Shown one piece after another: positions 27,202 through 35,285 of a stretch of 64,000 bases of DNA. The notes under the pieces are model-generated. The model saw nothing but the letters and a program-made list of their open reading frames with translations. It ran no database searches and was not told where the DNA came from. Both the position numbers and the translations under genes were made by a program. This DNA comes from Clostridiales bacterium (GTDB taxonomy: Bacteria; Bacillota; Clostridia; Christensenellales; Borkfalkiaceae). Position 1 is the first letter of the stretch, and the number at the start of each line of letters is the position of its first letter. Location: positions 186,001-250,000 of the forward strand of contig SVIG01000003.1 of assembly GCA_015071005.1 (NCBI GenBank). The letters run 5' to 3'.

Positions 27202-28701
27202 TTATTTTTCGTCCACTTGCGACGGTTCGTCGCATACCTGCCCCCCATCTTCCGCAGTTTTTGCAAGCTGCTCTTCCTTTTTTAGAGTACGGAAGAAAAG
27301 AATGGTAAACGGCAATGCGAAGAAGAACGCAAAAAGGTCTGCAACCGATTGACATAATTGCACCCCGAGCAAGGACAAAACCTCGGGCAAGATCAATACC
27401 GCAGGGATATAGAACAAGCCTTGACGAGAAATGGATAGCAAGGACGCAATCCCCTTGTTTCCCACTGATTGATAAGTCAATCCTATCATAAAGTTTAAGG
27501 GTAATAGCGGCATACAAATACATTGTAAGCGTAGCGATAACGCACCGATTTCTCTTGCTTCGGAAGACAAGCTAAATATCTTCATAACGAAAGGCGCAAA
27601 CACGCCGCAAATCAAGCCGAAGCATGCCATTACGATGGTGGAAAAGGTAAGCGTAAATATGTATGCCGATTTTACGCGATCAAACCGTTTCGCGCTATAA
27701 TTATATCCCAAAACGGGCTGATAGCCCTGCCCGATACCAAGCGCCAACGAAAAGGCGAGCATAAACACTTTATTTACAACACCAAGCGCCGCTTGCGCCG
27801 CTTTACCGCCCTCTTTCGTTCCGTACTTTGCTATACCGCAATCGTACGCCGCGTTATTCAAGAATACCGTACACAGGCTCGCGAGAATTTGTCTACAAAA
27901 GGACGGAAAACCGACCACGATAATATCTTTATACGTTGTCCATTTCGCCGAAATAGCACGAAAGCGCAAACGAACGATCGTTCTATTCGAAAGGAACATA
28001 AAGAGCAAGACCAAAAAACCAAGAATTTGACTTACGCACGTAGCAATTGCCGCGCCTGCGATACCCATGTCCGCGCCGAAAATCAAAATCGGGTCTAATA
28101 CGACGTTCACCACCGCGCCAACGGAAAGCCCAATCATAGACAAAACCGCCTTCCCTTCCGCACGCAAAACGTTATTGAGTACGTACGACATACACATAAA
28201 CGGCGCAGCTAATAAAATATAGCGAGCGTATTGTTTGGAATAATATAACGTATCCGCTTCTTTCGAGCCTAACAGCTTCATAAGCGGCGTTAGGAAAATC
28301 AAACCGCTTAGCATTATCAATACCCCCGAAAGGCAAGCGATTGTCAATGCCGAGCTACCTACTTTATCCGCGCTTTCTCTATCCCTTTTGCCAAGCAATC
28401 TGGAAATGATATTGCCGCTGCCCATACCAAACGTAAAGCCGATCGCTTGAATAATTGACATCAATGCAAGCAGGTTGCTTGCGGCAGCCGTAATCGCGTC
28501 GTCACCGATGCGGGAAACGAAATATGTATCCGCCAAATTATAAAGAGACGTGATCATCATGCTAATCGTCGTGGGAATCCCCAAGCTGATAATCAGTCTC
28601 CCCATCGGCGTTTGCGTCATTTTGACGTACTGCTTTTTCTCACGCTCAATGACCGCTTCTTCGCCGCTTAAATTTTGTTTTTTTATCTTTACTTCTTTCA
28701 T
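27202..28701 (-). CDS. MATE-family efflux transporter (copy 1)
   Basis: A 499-residue multidrug/toxin exporter of the MATE superfamily with about twelve hydrophobic helices in two pseudo-symmetric halves. Landmarks are the N-terminal IISLGIPTTISMMITSLYNLADTYFVSRIG and the half-repeat KWTTYKDIIVVGFPSFCRQILASLCTVFLNNAA. MATE proteins expel cationic compounds in exchange for Na+ or H+. It stands alone between its own terminator and the divergent PH-like gene. The cytosolic N- and C-termini are longer than usual and charged. No substrate can be inferred. Confidence 0.92.
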   Translation of the reverse strand: MKEVKIKKQNLSGEEAVIEREKKQYVKMTQTPMGRLIISLGIPTTISMMITSLYNLADTYFVSRIGDDAITAAASNLLALMSIIQAIGFTFGMGSGNIISRLLGKRDRESADKVGSSALTIACLSGVLIMLSGLIFLTPLMKLLGSKEADTLYYSKQYARYILLAAPFMCMSYVLNNVLRAEGKAVLSMIGLSVGAVVNVVLDPILIFGADMGIAGAAIATCVSQILGFLVLLFMFLSNRTIVRLRFRAISAKWTTYKDIIVVGFPSFCRQILASLCTVFLNNAAYDCGIAKYGTKEGGKAAQAALGVVNKVFMLAFSLALGIGQGYQPVLGYNYSAKRFDRVKSAYIFTLTFSTIVMACFGLICGVFAPFVMKIFSLSSEAREIGALSLRLQCICMPLLPLNFMIGLTYQSVGNKGIASLLSISRQGLFYIPAVLILPEVLSLLGVQLCQSVADLFAFFFALPFTILFFRTLKKEEQLAKTAEDGGQVCDEPSQVDEK

Positions 28702-28825
28702 TTTTCTCTACGTCCTTTCCCAAGTATTATAAACCTTTTGACTCGATTTTGCAAGTATATCAAAAGCAAGCGGGGAAAAAAACGAAAAAAATCTTTCTTC
28801 GGCATACTTCGACTGTCTTTTGCAG

Positions 28826-28854
28826 TTGCATTTTTTCTTTTTGCGTGTTATAAT
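28826..28854 (+). promoter_or_regulatory. Promoter immediately upstream of the PH-like gene
   Basis: TTGCAT and TATAAT with a 17-base spacer and an extended -10 (TGT). The -10 ends only 6 bases before the ATG at 28861, so the transcript would have almost no leader. Confidence 0.8.
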
Positions 28855-28860
28855 AGAGCC

Positions 28861-29370
28861 ATGAAAAACACAAATTTCAACGAAAAAAAAGTCTTCAAAT
28901 ATACTTTATCAACGAAAATGATTATCCTTTCCATTCTCGCGCTCCTTTTAAGCGTTGCCGGGATTGCGGTGAGCACGAATAGAATCCTGCAAGAAGGTGA
29001 AATCGACGGGTTTATTGCCGCGTTGCGCTCCCCTTTGCTCATTCTCGTTTCCGTAGCTTGTATCGTGATTGTGCTTTCGATTCTCATCAAATCACAATAC
29101 GTCATTGACGGAAAGGATTATATCATTCAGTTTGGATTTATTAAAAGCCGTTTCCCGATCAAGGATATTACTGCGCTCGTGCTGGACTCCGACACGAAAA
29201 AGCTTACCGTCTATATCGGCGAACAATACTCCGTGCTTTCCTTGAACGCGGAATGGAACGACGCGTTTATCAAAGCTTTGCGCGAGATCAATCCAAACAT
29301 TGATTTCAGCTTTACTTTGGCGGAACAAAATTCTAACAACGAAAAGCCCGATAAGAAAAAGAAAAAATAA
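28861..29370 (+). CDS. Small membrane protein with PH-like domain
   Basis: The 169-residue protein has two membrane helices (about 20-42 and 58-77). A compact beta-rich domain follows (YVIDGKDYIIQFGFIKSRFPIKDITAL) that resembles the bacterial pleckstrin-homology fold of PH_2/bPH proteins, then a charged Lys-rich tail. The function is unknown. I start at the ATG at 28861 because of its promoter. No Shine-Dalgarno sequence precedes it, and an in-frame ATG at 28918 also lacks one, so a leaderless mRNA is the simplest reading. Confidence 0.65.
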   Translation: MKNTNFNEKKVFKYTLSTKMIILSILALLLSVAGIAVSTNRILQEGEIDGFIAALRSPLLILVSVACIVIVLSILIKSQYVIDGKDYIIQFGFIKSRFPIKDITALVLDSDTKKLTVYIGEQYSVLSLNAEWNDAFIKALREINPNIDFSFTLAEQNSNNEKPDKKKKK

Positions 29371-29384
29371 CGAATATAAAAAGT

Positions 29385-29416
29385 GCCGCGCTCCGAAAAT
29401 TCGGAGCGCGGCTTTT
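29385..29416. terminator. Bidirectional terminator
   Basis: A 12-bp GC-rich stem (GCCGCGCTCCGA / TCGGAGCGCGGC) with loop AAAT has A/T runs on both flanks. It lies between the convergent PH-like and rhamnosidase genes. Confidence 0.9.
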
Positions 29417-29424
29417 GCTATGTA

Positions 29425-31065
29425 TTATTCTTTTACAATTTCCACACCCTTAGGCGCGTCAACCTTCGTTTTTACTTTGCCGTTCTTGCAAAGGGTATGC
29501 TCGACCTTCAAAATACCATAAGGCGTAGGATAAGAAATCTTGATATGTTTCAATCCGCTTAAATTAGGCTGAATTTTGATTCGTTTAGTACCTGTCCCCA
29601 CCGGTTTGATCCCTGCGACCGTTTCTGCAAGGTAGGCAACTACCCCTGCCGACCAGCCGTGACAGAAGCTGTGACGGTAGCTCGTATAGCAGTATGCGCC
29701 CGTATCGCGGTGGATATCCCTTTGCCCTTCTTTCGGCAATTCGTCGATTCTACCCACGTTGTCAAGCCAATCCAAATCGAAATCTTCCCAAAAGCTCGTT
29801 GCACCAAGCGAAAGCATACCGCCATAGTATTCCTTCATCATAGAAAGCGCTTCGTCTGCATGACCGTACGACGCTACCGCACTTAAAATGAAATAGGAAA
29901 GGAAAGTGGAAAGCCCTTTCGCCCCGTTTGCCATCAGCACACGCTCGTTGTTTTCCGATTTATCCCCTGACCAAACGCCGAGTGCCGCAATTTGCTTATA
30001 CTTTTGTACGTTGTAGGATTTCTTCGCCAAACGTGCAAGAATGTCTTCACAAAGACTCGTGTCTTCCCCGTAAACAGACAAGAAATCACGCGCTTTTTCC
30101 ATCGCAACCTTGGTCAAATATGCTGCGCCCGCATGGCTGTCTTCCTTCTTGATCATCGGTTGACCGTCCGTATAGCAGGAAGGCCAATCCAAGAAATCCC
30201 AAGGGAATGCCGTGTCGCCGTCCTCTTTTACGTGCTTGGAAACTCGCTCTACAATCTCTTTGGCAAACGGAATAAAGCGAGTGAATTGTTCTTTGTTGCC
30301 GTTTACCTTGTATTCGTCGCCAAGAATAATGAGCCACCACAAGGAATAGGTGCAAATATCGTCAATCCAACCATCGGTAGGTTGTTCTTTTTCCGCAAAC
30401 ACAAGGGAATTAACCGTTTCGGGAATATCCCCAAACAAACAATGTGCCGCACGCATTTCGGGATAGGTATCCCCGATCCAAACGAGTCTATCACGCTTGA
30501 TACCGTCCCAAAAATAGCCGTTTTGCAAGCAAAGACGCAAGGTGTGCGCCGCCGTATTCCAAATATCGTTGACAAGCGGATCGTCACAGGTAAAGCTACC
30601 CTTAAAACGACGAGTGTCCGTATCCACCGCCGCTACAACCGTCTTAATCGAGATTTTCGCATCGTCGGACAAGGTGTCGATTCTTAAAAAACGGAAGCCC
30701 GTTTGACCAAAAGTCATGTCCGAATATTTTTGCAATTCCACGGTAAAATCACGATTCGAGTGATCGTTCGTTGCACCGCCGTTGGCATTTGGTCCTAAAT
30801 TTTTGACGTTGACGTCAGAGCAGGTTTCCGAAACCGATTCTCCAAAGCGCAAGCGCACGGTCTTATTCCCTTCCACGTCCCAAGTAAGAATTCTAGCGCC
30901 GCCCGACCATTCTCTACCGAAGTCGAAAATAATACTTGCTTTGCCTTTCAATACTGTTAAATCCTTTTCACAAAGCCCTATTTGCAAAGTTCTTTCCGTC
31001 AAAAGCTTTTCAGCGCCCGTCACGTTCTCTGATAATAAAATCCGTTTAGGGAAAAGATATTTCAT
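29425..31065 (-). CDS. GH78-type alpha-L-rhamnosidase
   Basis: A likely intracellular glycoside hydrolase removing terminal L-rhamnose: no signal peptide, about 546 residues. An N-terminal beta-sandwich (to about 155) leads to the (alpha/alpha)6 barrel. The catalytic-region motif is GYFWDGIKRDRLVWIGDTYPE, corresponding to the DxxxRxxxxGD segment of GH78. A later motif is DDICTYSLWWLIILGDEY, and the C-terminal beta domain contains IKIQPNLSGLKHIKISYPTP. The start at 31065 has GGGAG upstream; the longer frame to 31125 begins inside the promoter. A rhamnose mutarotase gene lies divergently upstream, supporting rhamnose as the released sugar. Confidence 0.85.
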   Translation of the reverse strand: MKYLFPKRILLSENVTGAEKLLTERTLQIGLCEKDLTVLKGKASIIFDFGREWSGGARILTWDVEGNKTVRLRFGESVSETCSDVNVKNLGPNANGGATNDHSNRDFTVELQKYSDMTFGQTGFRFLRIDTLSDDAKISIKTVVAAVDTDTRRFKGSFTCDDPLVNDIWNTAAHTLRLCLQNGYFWDGIKRDRLVWIGDTYPEMRAAHCLFGDIPETVNSLVFAEKEQPTDGWIDDICTYSLWWLIILGDEYKVNGNKEQFTRFIPFAKEIVERVSKHVKEDGDTAFPWDFLDWPSCYTDGQPMIKKEDSHAGAAYLTKVAMEKARDFLSVYGEDTSLCEDILARLAKKSYNVQKYKQIAALGVWSGDKSENNERVLMANGAKGLSTFLSYFILSAVASYGHADEALSMMKEYYGGMLSLGATSFWEDFDLDWLDNVGRIDELPKEGQRDIHRDTGAYCYTSYRHSFCHGWSAGVVAYLAETVAGIKPVGTGTKRIKIQPNLSGLKHIKISYPTPYGILKVEHTLCKNGKVKTKVDAPKGVEIVKE

Positions 31066-31096
31066 AGCATAAACTCCCACATTGTTGTACCACATT

Positions 31097-31125
31097 ATTA
31101 TAATATAAAATATGCTTTTCGTCAA
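31097..31125 (-). promoter_or_regulatory. Promoter of the rhamnosidase gene
   Basis: Minus-strand TTGACG (31120-31125) and TATAAT (31097-31102) with a 17-base spacer. Confidence 0.8.
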
Positions 31126-31152
31126 GTCTTTTACTAAAATTAAATCTATTCA

Positions 31153-31181
31153 TTGACAAAAAAATACATTCGTGCTATACT
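31153..31181 (+). promoter_or_regulatory. Promoter of rhaM
   Basis: TTGACA and TATACT, spacer 17, extended -10 TGC. It is back to back with the rhamnosidase promoter, so both could share one regulator. Confidence 0.88.
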
Positions 31182-31205
31182 AATAAAAAAGATGAGGAGT
31201 TTTTT

Positions 31206-31523
31206 ATGGAAAAATATGCTTGGCTCGCAAAAATTAAAGACGGAATGAAGGATGAATACGTGCGTCGCCACGATGAAATTTGGCCTGAACTTGTCCAAGT
31301 ACTTAAAGACGCTGGAATTTACAACTATACCATTTGGACGGACGGCGTAAATCTTTTCGGCTATTACGAATGTGAAAAAGGAATTGATTTCGCCGCAAAA
31401 ACGCAGGCGAACAGCCCCGTTGTGGATAAATGGAACGAGTACATGAAGGACGTTATGGAAATGCCACTCGATCCCGTGACGGGCGCGCAACCGCGCCTTA
31501 TGAAAGTGTTTACCTTGGATTAA
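31206..31523 (+). CDS. rhaM: L-rhamnose mutarotase
   Basis: Interconverts the anomers of L-rhamnose. The 105-residue protein has the dimeric alpha-beta barrel family pattern: AWLAKIKDGMKDEYVRRHDE, IWPELVQVLKDAGIYNYTIW, NLFGYYECE and the end MEMPLDPVTG. The conserved His of the active site (RRHDEIWPE) is present. A GATGAGGAG ribosome site precedes the ATG. It is divergent from the GH78 gene, with which it probably forms a small rhamnoside-use unit; no rhamnose isomerase or kinase is in the window. Confidence 0.92.
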   Translation: MEKYAWLAKIKDGMKDEYVRRHDEIWPELVQVLKDAGIYNYTIWTDGVNLFGYYECEKGIDFAAKTQANSPVVDKWNEYMKDVMEMPLDPVTGAQPRLMKVFTLD

Positions 31524-31550
31524 GGGATATTCAAAATATATAAGCAAACA

Positions 31551-31579
31551 AAAAAAGACGGATTTCTCCGTCTTTTTTT
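31551..31579. terminator. Bidirectional terminator
   Basis: AAAAAAGACGGA, TTTC, TCCGTCTTTTTTT lies between convergent rhaM and the second MATE gene. Confidence 0.9.
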
Positions 31580-31607
31580 GTTTCAACGCACACCTGCCGC
31601 CATGCTT

Positions 31608-32969
31608 TTATAAATATCCATACCGTTTTTTGTTCTTAAAAATTAAGAATGTGCTCAAAGCCAAAGATATGATTTCCGCTACAACCGACGCTGCCCAAAT
31701 ACCGTTTACTCCCCAAATAATAGGCAGTAGCATCACGGCAACCGCTTGACATATAAACGTCCTAAAAAGGGAAAGAATAAAAGACAATGCACCGTTAGAA
31801 AGCGCAGTAAAAAACGAAGATGCGAAAATATTGAGTCCGCATATCAAAAAGCTTAACGCGTAAATCTTAAAACCTTTTGACGTCGTCGACCAAAGTGACG
31901 TCCCCTTTCGTACAAATATACCCGATAACGGGCCTGAAAAGAGAATCGACCCCGCCGTCATCAGTACGGCAAACGCGCAAATGAGCATCACGCTTTTCTT
32001 GAAGACGTTTTTTAGCTCACGCTTATTGTTCGCGCCGTAATGATAGCCGATAATCGGCGCACTACCAAGCGAATATCCAAGGAACACGGCGATGAATATA
32101 AAGCCCAAATACATCATAATGCCGTATGCGGACACACCGTCGATACCGAGATATTTCATCAGTTGCGCGTTATATAATATAGAAATAACGGAAAGAGAAA
32201 TATTCGAGATTAACTCTGAAAGTCCGTTTGTGCAAATCTCACCGAAGATTTTACCCCGAAAGTTCGTCTTACAAAGCCGCAACAAGCTATCGTTTTTACG
32301 GGCAAAATAGAAAAATGGAATCAATCCGCCGACGCATTGATTGATTGCCGTTGCGTACGCCGCACCCACTAACCCTAAATCAAAAACAACCACAAAAAGC
32401 GCATCAAAGAGAATGTTTCCAAGCCCTGCGCCGATCGTGACATACAACCCAAGCCGCGCTTTTTCCGCCGTAACGAAAAAGCTTTGGAATGTGTTTTGAA
32501 TCATAAACATCGGCAAGGAAATAAGGAGTATTCTACCGTACGTTACGCAATAGTCGACCAATTCTTTGCGTTCTTGTGCCGTGAGTTTTTTCTCTGCACT
32601 TGCAAACCATTCCGCAACGGGGCGCAAAATTATGAGCCCTATCACCGTCAATAAAACCCCGATAATCAAGGTCGCATAAACGAGCATAGAAAAGATGCGG
32701 TTTGCCTCCTCTTTCTGCCCTTCGCCAAGTTTTTTCGATACGACCGCCGTACCGCCCGTGCCAAGCATAAAGCCGACCGCGGCAAAAATGGAAATCAAGG
32801 GATAAATTAAGTTTAACGCGGAGAATTGAATATCCCCTACGAAATTGGAAACGAAGAAACCGTCCACAATCGAGTATATGGAAATAAACACCATCATAAC
32901 GATTGACGGCGCTACAAAACGCAATAATTTTCGATAATGAAAATGATCGGATAAATGTATTCTTTCCAT
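31608..32969 (-). CDS. MATE-family efflux transporter (copy 2)
   Basis: A 453-residue MATE exporter with twelve predicted helices, beginning HYRKLLRFVAPSIVMMVFISIYSIVDGFFVSNFVG. The helix 2 region reads AAVGFMLGTGGTAVVSKKLGEG. It is clearly different from the copy at 27.2 kb and closer to the MepA-like group. It is monocistronic between two terminators. Confidence 0.92.
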   Translation of the reverse strand: MERIHLSDHFHYRKLLRFVAPSIVMMVFISIYSIVDGFFVSNFVGDIQFSALNLIYPLISIFAAVGFMLGTGGTAVVSKKLGEGQKEEANRIFSMLVYATLIIGVLLTVIGLIILRPVAEWFASAEKKLTAQERKELVDYCVTYGRILLISLPMFMIQNTFQSFFVTAEKARLGLYVTIGAGLGNILFDALFVVVFDLGLVGAAYATAINQCVGGLIPFFYFARKNDSLLRLCKTNFRGKIFGEICTNGLSELISNISLSVISILYNAQLMKYLGIDGVSAYGIMMYLGFIFIAVFLGYSLGSAPIIGYHYGANNKRELKNVFKKSVMLICAFAVLMTAGSILFSGPLSGIFVRKGTSLWSTTSKGFKIYALSFLICGLNIFASSFFTALSNGALSFILSLFRTFICQAVAVMLLPIIWGVNGIWAASVVAEIISLALSTFLIFKNKKRYGYL

Positions 32970-32995
32970 TTCTCTTTCGTCCTTAAAGTCATTAT

Positions 32996-33028
32996 AAAAG
33001 CCCGATTACCGAAGCAATCGGGCTTTTT
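32996..33028. terminator. Terminator between MATE 2 and the mfd-linked lipoprotein
   Basis: A 12-bp stem (AAAAGCCCGATT / AATCGGGCTTTT) with an 8-base loop lies 13 bases beyond the lipoprotein stop and ends the minus-strand prs-pth-mfd run. Confidence 0.9.
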
Positions 33029-33040
33029 AGCTTTTACCTA

Positions 33041-35158
33041 TTAGTCAAGATTCAACAAATCCTTATATCTCGATTTATAGCGAGTTACGCTATCGTCATT
33101 GTTGTAGCTATTGAGAACCTTGCCTTGAATGCTATTCGTTTGATCGGCAATCGCCGTAGCTTTCAAAGATTCGTAGTACATCTTTGAGAAGGTGTTCGTT
33201 TCGCCAAGTATTTCATCATACTTGAAGCCGCCGTATACGTCGCCGTCTTGCGCGAACTTGAAGGTACAGAAGGTAATATGCCAACCGTAATCCGTTGCAC
33301 AAACTACGTACGAACCAACGCCATCTCTTACAACCTTTTGCGCTGCATATTCGAATTCGGGAACGAAGTTCGTCTTATAAGGCGATACCGCATAACCCAT
33401 ATAGGTATTGAGCGAACCAGGGTCGGTGCTGTATGCGAACAAGATTTCGTTTACCGCCGAAACTGCTTTATAGTAATCGCTCGTTTCGTCGAAGTATTCC
33501 GCATTCGTCACAGGCGTTTGGAAATTCAAACTACCCGAACGATAGATAAACTTGCTGTAATCTACCTTGCCGTTTACCTTGTAGGTCGTATCGTTATATT
33601 CCGTAGGATATACTGCCGTATTCGCCGTAACTCTACCGTCCGTGTTCGTGGAAATCAAAGCTTCCATATCGTTCACGATATCGTCGATCGTCAAATCGTC
33701 TTTCGCTTCGACCTTGAAGCTTTCCCCTTCGCCGCTTACCGTGCCTTTGAAAGCATAGTTGCCAAGGTAATGATCAAGTTCTTCATATTTATCGGAATTG
33801 CCGATATAGTCTTGGAAGAACTTGCCGCTTGCTTTATCGTAATAGTTTGCGTGTTCGTGCTCGGAAATCCACGTGCCACGAAGGTCTTTACCGCGTACGT
33901 TATCCAAAATTCTCTTACGAGCATTGAACAATGCGTCTTCGCTCAAACCAAGTCCTTTCGCTTCCGCATATTCTACTTCTTGCTCAGCAGAGAAAGGAAC
34001 AAGTATGTTATATACGAAACCGAAATCTTTCAAACCGTAAAGCACGAAGGAAGAATCGGAAACGCTACCAAGCGCCGTTTCAAAAGCAGCCGAGTCGTTT
34101 TTGTACGCACGTTCTTGATTTTCGTACGCCTTTTGATACTTGTTTTCAAGATAGGTTTTTTCATCCGAAAGTTCGTCCGCGATCTTATCTTCCATATCTT
34201 CAAAATACTTATTGATAAGCGCTTGACCAAGCATCGAGGAAAGCTCTACGTAGTAGTATTCCAACGTCGTTACGTTCGACGTATCTTCCGTGCTACCGCT
34301 CGTATTGAGCAAATTATAGCTTTGCAAGTTTGCAAGGAAGGTGTTGTACGCTTTCTTACGCGTAGTGGTCGTCGATCCGTCAAGCTTATCGTCTTGGTAT
34401 GCACCGCAGGAATCCAACGTGTTTCTACCCGTGTATACGCCGTACGTACCGCTCTTATCGTAATAATCGTTCTTCTCCGTACCAGCGCCCGTGGGAAGCG
34501 TGCGAGGTTCTTCGTGATCGTGCTCCTCTTCTTCCTCGTTAATGTATCCTTCTTCAATGGTATCCAACGAATCGTTGATGGATTTCTTCAAGTTGTAAAC
34601 GACGCGGTCGTAATCTTCCATCTTCGTCGTATCGCCGCCTTCCGAAAGGAAGTACTTATACGCAAGAATTTCAGAATATTTCTTCAAAAGTTCTTTTTCT
34701 TTCTTTTGAACTTTGGTGTCGCTGTCCGACTCTTTAAGCTCCCCTTCAACGAAGGTATCGTAATCGGTTGCCAAGTTGGTTTCAGCAAGATAGTAAGCCG
34801 CGGCGTATTGGATCATAATTTCACGGCTAACAAGAGCGTCCAAAAGCATATTGAACGTCGCTTCGTAGGAATAGCCGTAGCTTTGTACGTACTGATACCC
34901 AACGCTCATGAAATAGGAAACTAAGTCACGCTTAGAAATTTTTGCTTTACCAAGAATCGACTTTACTTCATCTGCTTTTCCAGAATACTTTTCGTCGGGG
35001 TTGGTTTTCAAGGTCGGGGTAATGTCTACCGTAGCAACCGTTTGGTTAAGGTCCGCCGCGTTGTCCTTTACGATGAAATCGCAACCTGCCGCGCCGAGCG
35101 CAAACGAAATACCGAGCAACATTGCCGCCGTCTTTTTGATAGTGTTCTTTTTGTTCAT
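33041..35158 (-). CDS. Large lipoprotein with PrsA/SurA N-terminal-like segment
   Basis: About 705 residues with lipobox GAAGC (Cys26). Residues about 75-130 (KISKRDLVSYFMSVGYQYVQ...LLDALVSREIMIQYAA) read like the helical SurA_N domain of PrsA/SurA foldases: the Ser/Leu-xxx-Phe helix and the LLDALVSREI 'lid'. No parvulin PPIase domain is visible. The middle is long and charged with many Asp, Glu, Lys and Tyr residues. In many Clostridia a SurA/PrsA-type foldase follows mfd, so position supports an envelope chaperone role. The start at 35158 has GGAGCG upstream; the frame extends 11 codons further without a better site. Confidence 0.6.
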   Translation of the reverse strand: MNKKNTIKKTAAMLLGISFALGAAGCDFIVKDNAADLNQTVATVDITPTLKTNPDEKYSGKADEVKSILGKAKISKRDLVSYFMSVGYQYVQSYGYSYEATFNMLLDALVSREIMIQYAAAYYLAETNLATDYDTFVEGELKESDSDTKVQKKEKELLKKYSEILAYKYFLSEGGDTTKMEDYDRVVYNLKKSINDSLDTIEEGYINEEEEEHDHEEPRTLPTGAGTEKNDYYDKSGTYGVYTGRNTLDSCGAYQDDKLDGSTTTTRKKAYNTFLANLQSYNLLNTSGSTEDTSNVTTLEYYYVELSSMLGQALINKYFEDMEDKIADELSDEKTYLENKYQKAYENQERAYKNDSAAFETALGSVSDSSFVLYGLKDFGFVYNILVPFSAEQEVEYAEAKGLGLSEDALFNARKRILDNVRGKDLRGTWISEHEHANYYDKASGKFFQDYIGNSDKYEELDHYLGNYAFKGTVSGEGESFKVEAKDDLTIDDIVNDMEALISTNTDGRVTANTAVYPTEYNDTTYKVNGKVDYSKFIYRSGSLNFQTPVTNAEYFDETSDYYKAVSAVNEILFAYSTDPGSLNTYMGYAVSPYKTNFVPEFEYAAQKVVRDGVGSYVVCATDYGWHITFCTFKFAQDGDVYGGFKYDEILGETNTFSKMYYESLKATAIADQTNSIQGKVLNSYNNDDSVTRYKSRYKDLLNLD

Positions 35159-35285
35159 AAAATCGCTCCGATTTTTTATCCTACATTTCACGGTACAACG
35201 CCGAATATGGGCGCGCCCACGTTACGCCATTATATCGTCAAGGTATATTATAACCTATTTTTCAAGAAAGTGCAAACGTTTTCGC

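Noticed and set aside
33248-34924. A 558-codon plus-strand frame opposite the mfd-linked lipoprotein
   Set aside because: Arg/Phe/Val-rich shadow sequence with no domain. The minus-strand frame has a lipobox, a ribosome site and conserved position.
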